Source: Wolfiporia cocos
Lineage: Eukaryota > Basidiomycota > Agaricomycetes > Polyporales > Phaeolaceae
DNA length: 64,000 bases
Reading direction: 5' to 3'
NCBI GenBank assembly: GCA_029448655.1
Contig: JACCLO010000012.1
Coordinates: forward strand, 1,054,001 to 1,118,000
Shown: positions 45,563 to 55,501 of the stretch, in pieces
How positions within the stretch are numbered: position 1 is the stretch's first letter
How the letters are laid out: every line of letters begins with the position of its first letter
The notes under the pieces: model-generated
What the model was told of the DNA's origin: nothing
The model's database searches: none
The model's input: the letters and a program-made list of their open reading frames with translations, nothing else
Made by a program: the position numbers and the translations under genes

Positions 45563-46641
45563 GGGTGGAGATATCGATCATGGGGTTGGCTATGACCAGC
45601 TCGCGCTGCTCGATGTCATAAGTCATAGCCACTGCCCAGCCGTGGCGCAGGGCGAGGCCCGCAACAATCTTGTGGTGTGCTGCCAGGGCATCAGCGCGAT
45701 CATCGCCCCGATATTGGCGCATGAGCCGCTCCATGGTGGAGGCAGCCGCTGACCACTCCAGGAAGGAGAGGGATCGTTCCCCCGTGCGGTCAAGACCTTT
45801 TGCCGCCAGGCCACCCTGCGACGTGAAGACCAGGGTCTCGTCGCCGGAGATTGCCGCGCGACGGGCCCCGACAGAGAGGGAGTTGTAGGGGACATACTCC
45901 CACTTCTGGATGGCGCGTATGACCTTCGGTGGCGGCGCTACGGGTGAACGCCATCAGCGCACTGAAGCAGAGGCGGGAAGGGCGCGCCGCGCAAACAGTA
46001 GGACAGAGAGGGGCCAGGCGTGCCACGCCTGCGAGCCCAATGGTAACGGGAAGGAAGATGCACCGGCACCGCCGGGCACACAGGCACGGGAGGCCCATGG
46101 CGGGAAACGAGTAACGGGAATGCAGGGCGCAAGCGACGAGAGGAGCGGGGTTCATCCCGGATGCAGGAAACGGGCACCTACCGAGCTCGAGGGGGCTGCC
46201 CTTGTAGCCTTTCTTTATGGGCGGAATGGGGGTAACCTTGCCATCGTCGCCGCCAGCCAGAGCCGCGGCCGCGCGCGCGGCCGCCAAATCCTCCGGCGAT
46301 TCGAACAAGGCCACGACAGGTGGTGCGCTCGGGCTGATGGCAGGCACGGGGGGTTCGCCGCGCGGGTGCGCGGGCACGGCAGGGCGCGGGGCAGCGGCCG
46401 GGGCAGCAGGTGCCGGTGGGGCAACCGCGGGTGGGGCCGCCGCGCCTCCACCCGGGCGCGCCGGGCTGGGAGGCGGCGGTAAGGGCGCTTCTGGCACGCG
46501 GGGCGCCGGGAGGCTCCCGTTGGAGGTCTCGCGGTGCGGGACGTGCGCGACAGCTGAGCCGCCTGGGGGTGCGTCGTGGTCTGCCGCGAGATGGATTCGC
46601 AGATGCCGCGGCGGGAGAGGCGGAGCGGGCGGGTCTTGCAT
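45153..46641 (-). CDS. Gag-like protein of DIRS-like element, with one intron
   Basis: The start ATG at 46641 opens a Pro/Ala-rich N-terminus (MQDPPAPPLPPRHLRIHLAA). The frame reaches SPLEL, where a GT donor lies (46181), and resumes after an AG acceptor at 45938 as APPPKVIRAIQKWEYVPYNS, keeping phase. The intron of about 244 bp is my inference. Downstream come GARRAAISGDETLVFTSQGG and MERLMRQYRGDDRADALAAH, then a CCHC zinc knuckle (CFRCGATGHLPQGC), followed by a second Cys/His cluster (CSLCGRSEHGAGGC). The stop follows GCSSRK at 45153. It would package the RNA in a virus-like particle. The RT start overlaps its 3' part. Confidence 0.75.
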
Positions 46642-46670
46642 GTGAGTCAAAAGGGAATCGAAGCAGGAAG

Positions 46671-46848
46671 GAAACGGGACGGCGGCGTCGCTAAAGGCAG
46701 CGGCAGCGGGCTGGTAAGCGACACGCAGAAGGGCGAAGGAAGCAAGGGGCGAGCGCGCATAAGCGCGCGGTGAAATTTGCTTGCTCGCTCGGACGTTGGG
46801 GCCGGCCTCTCCCGGCTGCGCGAGGGATCTGCCGGCCCCGCCACTAAT
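46671..46848 (-). repeat. Split direct repeat A, outer copy (A1)
   Basis: 178 bp matching 41943-42120 by eye. Its right edge (CCACTAAT, then AGCATTGCG) is the element's 5' limit. Confidence 0.85.
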
Positions 46849-47468
46849 AGCATTGCGCCTTAATGCGGAAAATCTCACGGGTCCGAGAGTACAAGCGCGG
46901 TGATCTACTCAATTATCGGGCTTTGTCATGCTGGTCTCTGTGTGCAAACACGAATGTCTGAGTAAGTCATGGATTTCTTGGTTGCCCCACAATGATCGAC
47001 CTATGTTCGATCTTGGACAACAGCCCTATCACTAGAACGACGCGAAAATACCCGGATGATAGTTGCGTAAATTGCCAGGTCGCCGGCACTAACACATGAA
47101 GCTGGTAAACTACCTAGGCTTGCATTCGACGAGTCAGCTGAACATGTTCACTGATTGTGCGTTTGTATTTGTCATCACTGTAGTCAGAGCTCATGTCAGA
47201 GCTCATTCAAGTCGAAGTCAGGAAGAGCCCTTTATTGCGCTGAGCTTCTCTTGCGTCACTCAACACTGAGAGCACGCCAGCAGGAATCTTGATGCGTAAG
47301 CAGTTTCCGGAGCATGGTATCCCGTACCGGTCGGGATAGAGGAAGCTGCTTACTTAGCACGCTGTGGGAGCTCTACTTTATGTATTTAAACAGGAATGCG
47401 TTTCTGAGGCCGGGCATCCCAACCACAGTAGACAGCTACATCGCCCAGCCAGTTACAGTATCATCATC
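46849..47468. other. Upstream region of the CmcJ-like gene
   Basis: No ORF of note. It contains a duplicated GTCAGAGCTCAT (about 47184-47208) and the core promoter described separately. Confidence 0.4.
47383..47390 (+). promoter_or_regulatory. TATA-like box of the CmcJ-like gene
   Basis: TATTTAAA is about 79 bp upstream of the start codon at 47469, a plausible core-promoter position. Confidence 0.4.
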
Positions 47469-48409
47469 ATGGCCACCGCTGCGACTCTCGCACCTCACGA
47501 TGTTCCTACTACTATGAACTACTACGCGCCAATTGGCGACGAGGCTCCCTACACATATGCGTATCAGGCTCCCGAGGGAACGCCGCGCACTAACATCGGA
47601 ACGGACTCCCACCCTGTCGTCGTTCATGACGTACGCGGACGGGAGGAGGAGTTCTCTTTGGACAAGACGGGCTTCCAGTTTGTGAAGCACGTCAGTCAAG
47701 AGAAGGAGTTTGACGACGAAGAAAGAATCAAGACGGTATACTACAAGGAGGTTGAGGAGCTCCTCAAGAATACAGTAGGAGCTAAGCGTGTCTATATCTT
47801 CGATCACACCATCAGGTATGTGACTTACTATTTACCAGGGTATTTGTTGAAATTGACGCCACAATAGGCGCAAGGTGGAAGAGGGCGAGGACCGGCCCGA
47901 TGCTCGCGGACCTGCAGTACGTAGCGATGCTTATCTTGCGCTGGAGATAACCTTGACGAATTGCGTAGGAGCGCGTTCACATCGATCAGACCTTCGACGC
48001 GTCTGTAAACCGTGTCAAGTATCATCTCCCAGAGGAGGCCGACCGCCTCCTTGCTGGACGCGTGCGCATAATCAACGTGTGGCGCCCGATACACCATCCC
48101 GCCGCGCATAAGCCGCTCGCCGTATCCGACTGGCGCTACCTCGACACCACCAACGATCTCGTACATGCCCGCCTCATCTACCCACACCGTGAGGGCAGCG
48201 TTTTCAGCGTGCGCTACAACCCGAATCACAAGTGGCACTACCTATCGAATCAAACTCCTGAGGAGGTCACGCTCATCAAGTGCTACGATTCGAAGGAGGA
48301 CAGGGCGAGGCTGACGCCTCACTCCGCTTTCCTCGATGCATCCACGCCGCCGGAACTACCGCACAGGGAGTCGATTGAGGTCAGGTGCCTGGTTTTTGAT
48401 ACCGAGTGA
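47469..48409 (+). CDS. CmcJ/AsaB-like (GA4 desaturase family) oxidoreductase
   Basis: Member of the fungal family grouping AsaB hydroxylase/desaturase, GA4 desaturase and the cephamycin CmcJ subunit, often found in secondary-metabolite clusters. Three exons: 47469-47815 (MATAATLAPHDVPTTMNYYA to DHTIR), 47868-47916 (RKVEEGEDRPDARGPA) and 47969-48409 (ERVHIDQTFDASVNRV to CLVFDTE). Phases agree. Family hallmarks are the N-terminal NYY, GFQFVKHVS, the mid-protein VHIDQT, RIINVWRPI, LAVSDWRYLD, NPNHKWHYLSNQTPEEV, IKCYDS and HSAFLD. The protein is about 278 residues, the usual length. I picked the ATG giving MATAAT because it is the first in frame with good context (ATCATGG). The exact reaction is unknown. 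Confidence 0.88.
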
Positions 48410-49256
48410 ATGCAATTGCACGGTTTGAGCGACATTATTGTTGGCCTCATGTATTCTTCTATGAGTAGCATTGGTAATACACCCAAATGTGACTCGTTCC
48501 TGATTCTACATGGTTGAACACTTGATATCCCAAGTCTGCGGCTTTATGATTCATGACACGCATTATCGCTCACTATTTGCAATATGTCAGCATTGCAGCT
48601 TTGAAAGTGCGACCTATTCTAAGCGTCTAGGTCAATGCATAGATGATTTAAGGCGTATTGGTACATAAACAATATGTAAGGAGCCAAGCAACATGGTCTC
48701 CCTCGTTAGCCTGAGCTAATACCTATGATGTGTGGCCTTAGCGGCTCGTCAATTACCGGTTGCAGAGTGGCACGAGTTTGGAACCTTGTCCTTAACTGTG
48801 AAGGTGCAACGACACTTCCAGGAGCTAACATCTATGCTGGAGATCCATGCCGTGATGTGATAACCGTCAACAGCTGGAAAGTACGACTTCAAACAAGAGC
48901 TTACTGATAGGCAGTTCCATTCCCTACTGGCGAGCGCACGTCTTGTGCAAGAGGCTATGCGATTGCTCAGGCGAACAAGACTGGAAGGCAATGGAAGACA
49001 TTTCTGACAGCGTGACTAGGAGGCAGTCAGCGAGAATCAGAACATACTGATCTACGCATATGTCATTGGCAGCACCAATCCAGCTGCTCGATTGTGCTAC
49101 ATTCCGTAGGGTGTCGATTTGCAGATATGTGGATCTCGTCTAACCCCGGTGCATCATCGGCAAAACGCAAACCTTCATATCTAGTCCGCCAACTATTGTA
49201 AATACCATCTCGGTAGATATACGTAGATACGACCAGATACTATGTTCGGGTTACTG
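48410..49256. other. Intergenic region, no gene seen
   Basis: Mixed-composition sequence with frames of at most 80 codons. The first about 150 bp would hold the 3' UTR of the CmcJ-like gene. Confidence 0.4.
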
Positions 49257-49490
49257 ACAGGATCAATGAGGACAAAAATATAATTTGTAGGATCAACAAG
49301 GATCGAAATACTATTTGCAGGATCAATGAGGATCGACATGTTATTTGCAGGATTAAAGAGGACCAAAATATTATTTGCAGGACCAAAGAGGACAGGTCTA
49401 TGATTTGCAGGACTAAAGAGGACAGATACATTATTTGCAGGATCAAAAAGGACGTATGTAATCACTGCAGGATTAACAGGGACAGAATTC
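49257..49490 (-). repeat. 30-bp tandem repeat encoding a decapeptide repeat
   Basis: About eight units of AGGATCAATGAGGACAAAAATATTATTTGC type. The period is exactly 30 bp, so the minus strand stays open (frame 49193-49507, 104 codons) and encodes repeats of the kind ILIDPANNxS. It may be a non-coding minisatellite; the conserved D/N-PAN register is notable but could result from copying alone. Confidence 0.75.
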
Positions 49491-49499
49491 TTAATGATG

Positions 49500-50008
49500 G
49501 TATTCAAGGTGAGTACTGGCGAGGTGACACCATCCCCTCAAGAGAAGCTGAATGATAACACAACAACCAACTACACACATAAAGAGCTGTGTAATATGGC
49601 AACCGCATTGCCCGTTGTAGCAGGTGCGGTGGAGGTAAACATATGGCTAGTAGTCAGTCTCAGCTACTCAATGGCTTTGTGAGCAACCATACAGATGAGT
49701 ACACGTAGACCGTGATGAAGCTTAGTAAGTTAGCACTGATGCCACTTGCTATAGTTCGGCAAAGTGAATGCAAGTGAGCCAAAAAAAAGTAATCATACTT
49801 CCGTATCTGGCTCTCCGCTCCACAAATGTCACTGTTACGTCGCATCATGACGCCATCGCTGTCAAAGTCACGTCAGGCTGTTCGCGGCATGATATAAAGA
49901 CCAGCTCCATCTACAGCTCTATGCCTCTGCCCTTTTTCTTCTTCCCTCACCATGCCTGTGTGCGATAACAAGGCCACTCCCATGTCTGCTGCCCCATTTG
50001 AGTGAGTG
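49500..50008. other. Intergenic region, no gene seen
   Basis: Only short frames. At 49890-50008 a GATATAAAGACC, CTCTATGCC, CCTTTTTCTTCTTCCCTCACCATG sequence looks like a fungal promoter and start (ATG 49950) for a gene now cut by the MITE at 50017. The encoded start is only about 15-20 codons. Confidence 0.35.
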
Positions 50009-50142
50009 CGTGCTCCGAGGGACTTCAGTCAATTATCTTAATCTGCCAACTGCCCTTCGCTTAAGAAATCGCAGTTGCGAGCTAGGATTGCACGCAGATT
50101 AATCTGCTAACTGCGGCAGATTAATCTACTGTGACAATAAAA

Positions 50143-50233
50143 TGGTACATCCCGGATTCGAACCAAGGACCTTAGCGCAGATGAGAACAACAGCATCGCA
50201 GCATAATTAGCCAACTGAGCTACAGTGCAACTG
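50143..50233 (-). ncRNA. tRNA-like sequence, left arm of MITE copy 2
   Basis: On the minus strand: TAGCTCAGTTGGCTAATTATG (A-box-like) and GGTTCGAATCC (perfect B-box), then GGGATGTACCA. The acceptor stem is incomplete, so it is a tRNA-derived module rather than a certain tRNA. Confidence 0.55.
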
Positions 50234-50517
50234 GTGTTGCCCCCATTTTAAGCAATATATAGAGTATTTTGTAAACTTCATTTTCGCAGTTTAACATCTT
50301 CCATAACACAAATACAAATGAATCTGCCTCTAAAGACCTGTGATTCCAGTGTATTCAGCTTTTCCATGGTGAGTTGCTCCAGGTCAAGCATGGTAAATCA
50401 AGCTACCACTATCATTGATTTCTGTATGCTTGTTGGAGCAGTTAGTTGCCTTGATGATTTGCGAAAATTGTGTGTAAAATTTGCGTTATATTTATTTTAA
50501 TTGGTCAATGGTACCTG

Positions 50518-50606
50518 TTGCCACAATGGCTCAGTCGGCTAATTACGCTGCGATGCTGTTATTCTCATCTGCGCTAAGGTCGTTGGTTCGAATCCGGGAT
50601 GAACCA
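50518..50606 (+). ncRNA. tRNA-like sequence, right arm of MITE copy 2
   Basis: TGGCTCAGTCGGCTAATTAC (A-box-like), a perfect B-box GGTTCGAATCC, then GGGATGAACCA. It is inverted relative to the left-arm module. Confidence 0.55.
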
Positions 50607-51002
50607 TTTTATTGTCACAGTAGATTAATCTGCCGCAGTTAGCAGATTAATCTGCGTACAAACCTAGCTCGCAACTGCGATTTCTTAAGCGAAGGGCAGT
50701 TGGCAGATTAAGATAATTGACTGAAACTCTACGTGCTCCAGTACCTGTACCTGTACGGCGTCATCATCACTGACGTTCAGCTCGGCTATGCCCACACCGC
50801 TGGCCGCCTCTTCATAGAGACTGCTCACCGACTGGATCCTGAAAAACACTTAGGGCAGGCTTTGTGATGAGATATTGTAGAGTTTCAGTCAATTATCTTA
50901 ATCTACCAACTGCCCTTTGCTTAAGAAATCGCAGTTGCGAGCTAGGTTTGCACGCAGATTAATCTGCTAACTGCGGCAGATTAATCTACTGTGACAATAA
51001 AA

Positions 51003-51091
51003 TGGTACATCCAGGATTCGAACCAAGGACCTTAGCGCAGATGAGAATAATAGCATCGCAGCGTAATTAGCCAACTGAGCCATATTGCCAA
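51003..51091 (-). ncRNA. tRNA-like sequence, left arm of MITE copy 3
   Basis: On the minus strand: TGGCTCAGTTGGCTAATTACG (A-box-like), GGTTCGAATCC (B-box), then TGGATGTACCA. Confidence 0.5.
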
Positions 51092-51379
51092 CACTTATCC
51101 TGGACCAATCAAAAAAATATAATGCAAATTTTACACACAATTTTCGCAAATCATCAAGGCAACTAACTGCTCCAACAAGCATACAGAAATCAATGATAGT
51201 GGTAGCTTGATTTACCATGCTTGACCTGGAGCAACTCACCATGGAAAAGCTGAATACACTGGAATCACAGGTCTTTAGAGGCAGATTCATTTGTATTTGT
51301 GTTATGGATGATGTTAAACTGTGAAAATGAAGTTTACAAAATACTCTATATATTGCTTAAAATGGGGCAGACACTAGTC

Positions 51380-51467
51380 CCACTGTAGCTCAGTTGGCTA
51401 ACATATGCTGCAATGCTCTTATTCTCATCTGTGCTAAGGTCCTTGGTTCGACCCCGGGATGTACCAT
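51380..51467 (+). ncRNA. tRNA-like sequence, right arm of MITE copy 3
   Basis: TAGCTCAGTTGGCTAACATATG (A-box-like) and GGTTCGACCCC (B-box with two changes), then GGGATGTACCA. Confidence 0.5.
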
Positions 51468-51599
51468 TTATTGTCACAGTAGATTAATCTGCCGCAGTTA
51501 GCAGATTAATCTGCGTGCAAACCTAGCTCGCAATTGCGATTTCTTAAGCGAAGGGCAGTTGGCAAATTAAGATAATTGACTGAAGTCCCTCAGATATTA

Positions 51600-52290
51600 G
51601 GTGATGTCATGACTCATCATGCATACTGATCCTCTCGCCTTGCCTATCTAGAAAGCACTCCCATTCTCCCAGCAGGTACGCCCCAGCCCTCCTACTTACA
51701 GTCCTACTCATCCCCCTGGCACACCTATCTCACCTCGCTCTCTCGGCCACAGCAGGCGGCACGCAGGCAGCGCCACCGGCCCTCACGTCACCGCCATATA
51801 TGCGCTTCCCTACACCTGAGTCCCTCCCCGCACCTGTTTTCATTACGGACACGGTGCATATCTGGTGGGCAGGCCTTCTTCACCCCATCGTTCATGGCGG
51901 ACGTTGCGACTGTGCTCATGTGCGTCTACCTTCTTTCCCTTCCTGCTCGTAGCAACTCATGGCTGACATGCTCTGTACGGCGATAGTGAGCGCCGTGTGC
52001 GGAACATGCTTGCGGTGGTAGCAGCGCACGATATCTACACCACGCCCACAGCGTACGCTCACGCTGATACTAAGAGCGCGCCGCCGCACGCGCCACGGGC
52101 GGGAGCGGAGGTCAGGGACTGCTGCTCTGTGGATATTTTGTAGCCCTTTGTGCTAGTAGCCGGCTCTATAAACATGAATAAAATCGAGCTTTTAGTAGGG
52201 TACCGCACTGTGTGGATACAATATATTCTAAAAGCTACAACCCCGGAACCGGTGTCCTAGAGCGGTGCTCCCGCGCTGCCTAGGCGACCG
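51600..52290. other. Intergenic region, no gene supported
   Basis: C-rich early part (CTCGCCTTGCC, CCCCTGGCACACC) with pyrimidine tracts that could be intron-like. No frame longer than about 60 codons and no motif is recognised. It may be the remainder of the gene start interrupted at 50008. Confidence 0.35.
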
Positions 52291-52292
52291 CT

Positions 52293-52445
52293 ATTGTGCG
52301 GTCCTCGCAATAGCAAGGGCCTCAGATAAGGTCCTCGCAATAGCGAGGGCCTCAGGTGAGGTCCTTGCAATAGCAAGGGCCTGGGCGCGGCATCCTTGCA
52401 AGAATGTGCCCCCTGGGCGCTTGCTATTGCGCGGACCTGCTACTC
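52293..52445. repeat. 31-bp tandem repeat with self-complementary units
   Basis: Three tandem units of GGTCCTCGCAATAGCAAGGGCCTCAG type (52298-52385), followed by an inverted partial unit (GCTTGCTATTGCGCGGACC near 52419-52438). The array can form several alternative hairpins. Confidence 0.7.
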
Positions 52446-52921
52446 TAAGGGGGTTATACATGAGTATATCGGTCCGGCTACATTTACAGGACCTGCTAGG
52501 TATATCTACGTAGATCTACAGTCTCGCACTTCGCTGATGATATTGGGGTCACAATGCCCTGATGGTATGCTGAGCCTCAATAAATGAACTTGAATTGGAG
52601 GCCAAGGACTAGCCTGATAGCTTAAGCCAGTTTCATGTGGCTTCTTGGCCCCTCCCACTCCGTACTGGTTATTTAAATACTTTCTACCGGTCAGTATGTA
52701 GTCCTCTTGTCTCGACTTTGGCTTCAGATGGACTTTCTCGGGACGCACATGTATGCTTGGACATACAGACATAATATCGACTATTCGATGTCTGAAGCAA
52801 TGCATCATTCATTTACCAAACTTGAACCGCTCTCCAGTCCGCAGTCGCTAGAGCGCACTCGTATCGCACGCTCTGCACAAGGATATAACGAAATGAGAAG
52901 ACGAATTCTGCTGTGAAGAGC
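52446..52921. other. 3' flank of the Dal5-type permease, no gene seen
   Basis: Short frames only. The polyadenylation region of the permease (minus) is expected here. Confidence 0.4.
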
Positions 52922-55501
52922 TCAGTATAGGTATCTGAAGCCTTTCTTCCGTTCCAGAGCTTCTTCGAAGGTTATGCCTTCCAACCGCGCAGCTTCTTCG
53001 ATACGCTCCCGTTTGGCACCGTTAAGTTCCTCCAGCTCATCACGCTCTAGTTGCTTGTTCTGTTTGATGAGCATACAACGGACGACTACGGTACGAGTAT
53101 GGTTACTTATGAGCATACAACATTCGCCCTTGTACAACTCACCGAAGGAGAGGAAAGTCGCAAATGCCAGAGCGCCGATTCCGATGTACATCGACTGATG
53201 GTAATCCGGACCCCACTGTGATTGCCATGTGTATGAGGAGATCCTGTGCGTCTGATTAAGAATCTCGTCTTTACAGGAAACACATTCAGACGCACAGGTT
53301 ACCCAGATTTCCGAAGCCATTGACTATACCGATGGCCGCAGAACGTTTGGCAGGTGGACGAGGGACAGCATTGGAGACCCATACAATAGTAAGAGCGAAT
53401 CCTGGAATGCAGAATTGAGATGTTTATTTGCAAAGTAATGGTATTATACTTACCTGCTTCGCCTATGGCCATCAAAAACAAGGCGACGTATCGGCCGCCA
53501 ACGGACATCGTGGTTATCCCGATGATGTAACCAACGATAACTGCCCACCATGGCCAACACTGATGGAAAAATCGTTCACCAGTTCGATCTTCACAGTAGG
53601 ATCGCTAGTAAGAAAACAAAAAATACAATGTTTCACAGCTGAGTCCGAACCTGCATGCCATGCGTTCACGGCGCAAACAATAGTGGACAATACCCAAGGC
53701 GGTCTAGAAAGTTTCAAAATCACATAACCATAGTATCATAGATGCTCAGTAGATGCTCAATAAACCTACGCGCAAAGCAGAAGAGTAATCGTTGTAGAGT
53801 AGCCCATAGTATCAACGATACTGTTCGCCAGAGCTCGTTAGCGTGTTGCCAGGAAAAATCTCCGATATTTAAACGAGACCTTACGTGGGAAAGAAGTTGA
53901 TGAATCCTAATCCCAGTAATTGCGAGCAGCACATAAGGGCCATGACTAGTACCTTCGGGTCTTTAAGAGCAAGCTTCAAGCCAGTCAAGGCCCTAGCAAT
54001 GATAAACAACACTGGGCATTACCGTACGTCTCGAAGTCTTGAAATACGTACGACTCGTGTGCTCCATCTTGGTCAGCCTCACCAGCATCCTCCGCAAGAC
54101 GTACCTGTGCCAGTCTGCGCTGAGCCGGCGTTAGCCAACGCGTGTTGTGCGGCTACATGCATCTCTCGATGAGTGCAGATAAGAGCATACGTTAACATCG
54201 GACGAACATAGTCGGGCAGCAGGAAACTTCGAACGTTTCAACATTCAGAGTTAGAGGAAAAAAGGCGAATGGCGACGTACATCGAGACAATTCCAACACA
54301 TATAGTAATGCAGCCCTAAGATCTCTGTTAGCGATACCATCGTCGAGATCGGCGGGTACGAACCTCAATGTAGAACAACCTATTTAACAGGTGTCAACAA
54401 ACACAAATTTTAGAAAGTCTTCCTCGATCAAATATCTCACCATCTCCATGCAGCAATCCCCCGTTTGCCCTGCATGCCTCCCAGTACGCCAGCGGCTATC
54501 AACTTGGGAGCTAGTCAACATTCCCGGTCATAATATCAGTCGCTACTTTACTCACGCTCCCGAAGGCGTTCGAAATGAGCAGGCCGCTATAAATGATGGC
54601 CCCTCGAAACGATAGCTCCTGAGACAAGGGGTAAATGGATTGTCCAGGACCGTTGAAGCTAGACTATACCCTTCGCGTGTACCATCGGGAAAGTAAGTAC
54701 ATGGATCCGGGATAGAAGGCTGCCTACTTGTACTTCAGACTATTGTCGTAGCATCCATAATACGATTTACCTCTGGGAGCCCGATGAATACACGACACAC
54801 CATGATGCCCGCGAAACCTTTGGTGAGCTGTGAAGATCTATTACAAACGACCAGAAATTTCTGACACGAGTGGCCGTACTCCAGTACATGCACTTGTAAG
54901 TCCCCATGCGCATACACAGAACGGGATGTAGTATGATGGCCTTCTCAAAGTCAGACATGATTCACTCCCACTACAGACATGTGACGTACCTCGAGATGCG
55001 GTTCAGGATCTTTCCCATGGTGCGTTGGCACAATACAGAGACCTCGTTGAACATCAGCTACTCACCATGTTGGATGGTATTTGAAAAGGAACGTATGACG
55101 CGAATAAAATTGCGACGACAGTATTGTATTGGATCCCTGAGAGGGACTATTCACCCTACACAAATAGGAGCTTCGGAAAAGGTACACACCAGTGAGATTG
55201 AGATCTTGTTCGAGACCCTGAAGCCTTGCAGAAGTCACGGCAACACGCTGCAAGCCGATCCTATAGCTTCATCGAGTATTGCGACTGACATACTCACGTC
55301 GATGTAGTTCAGAAGGTAGATCACGATGATGGTTGGCAGTAGTCTCGTGTCGAGGAGGCGCACCAACTTCTTCTCGGCAGCTTGCCTGACAATTGGATCA
55401 ACCAGTATGCCATCGGCCGACGAGATAGATTCTGCAGGATCATGTTCAACAACAAGAGTTCCCTTCTCATAGATCTTCACACTGTCCGGGTCTTTTGACA
55501 T
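52922..55501 (-). CDS. MFS transporter, allantoate/anion permease family (Dal5-like)
   Basis: Plasma-membrane anion:cation symporter of the fungal ACS family, which move organic acids, allantoate, vitamins and the like. The ATG at 55501 encodes MSKDPDSVKIYEKGTLVVEH. The first helix follows RLLPTIIVIYLLNYIDV. More than ten short exons carry ARLQGLEQDLNLT, GIQYNTVVAILFASYVPFQI, SYYIPFCVCAWGLTSACTG, KGFAGIMVCRVFIGLPE, AAFYPGSMYLLSRWYTRR, ELSFRGAIIYSGLLISNAFG, GKRGIAAWRW, LALKDPKVLVMALMC, NAVPRPPAKRSAAIGIVNGF and the diagnostic tail RLEGITFEEALERKKGFRYL before the stop at 52922. The coding pieces I checked join in phase; a few exon limits are unchecked. Substrate unknown. Confidence 0.88.

Larger units (their letters stand above)
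41618..46848 (-). mobile_element. DIRS-like (Ngaro/PAT-type) YR retrotransposon, apparently complete
   Basis: The element reads on the minus strand as A1, then gag, RT-RNase H and tyrosine recombinase ORFs, then B1, A2 and B2. Repeat A is 178 bp (46671-46848 and 41943-42120). Repeat B is 120 bp (42121-42240 and 41618-41737). A and B abut exactly at 42120/42121. Split direct repeats of this A1-ORFs-B1-A2-B2 kind, a recombinase instead of a DDE integrase and no target duplication define the Ngaro/PAT branch of DIRS elements, which replicate through a circular intermediate. 205 bp lie between A2 and B2. Repeat copies look essentially identical and ORFs are long, suggesting recent activity. Confidence 0.88.
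50017..50731. mobile_element. hAT-like MITE with tRNA-like arms, copy 2 (inverted)
   Basis: A 715-bp element with left end GAGGGACTTCAGTCAATTATC and right end ATTGACTGAAACTCTA, flanked by a perfect 8-bp duplication CGTGCTCC (50009-50016 and 50732-50739). Orientation is opposite to copies 1 and 3. It carries the same long inverted arms and central spacer. Confidence 0.88.
50878..51591. mobile_element. hAT-like MITE with tRNA-like arms, copy 3
   Basis: A 714-bp element, TAGAGTTTCAGTCAATTATC at left and GACTGAAGTCCCTC at right. The flanks AGATATTG (50870-50877) and AGATATTA (51592-51599) match at 7 of 8 positions. Arms and spacer correspond to copies 1 and 2; the spacer is shared with copy 2 in inverse orientation. 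Confidence 0.85.
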
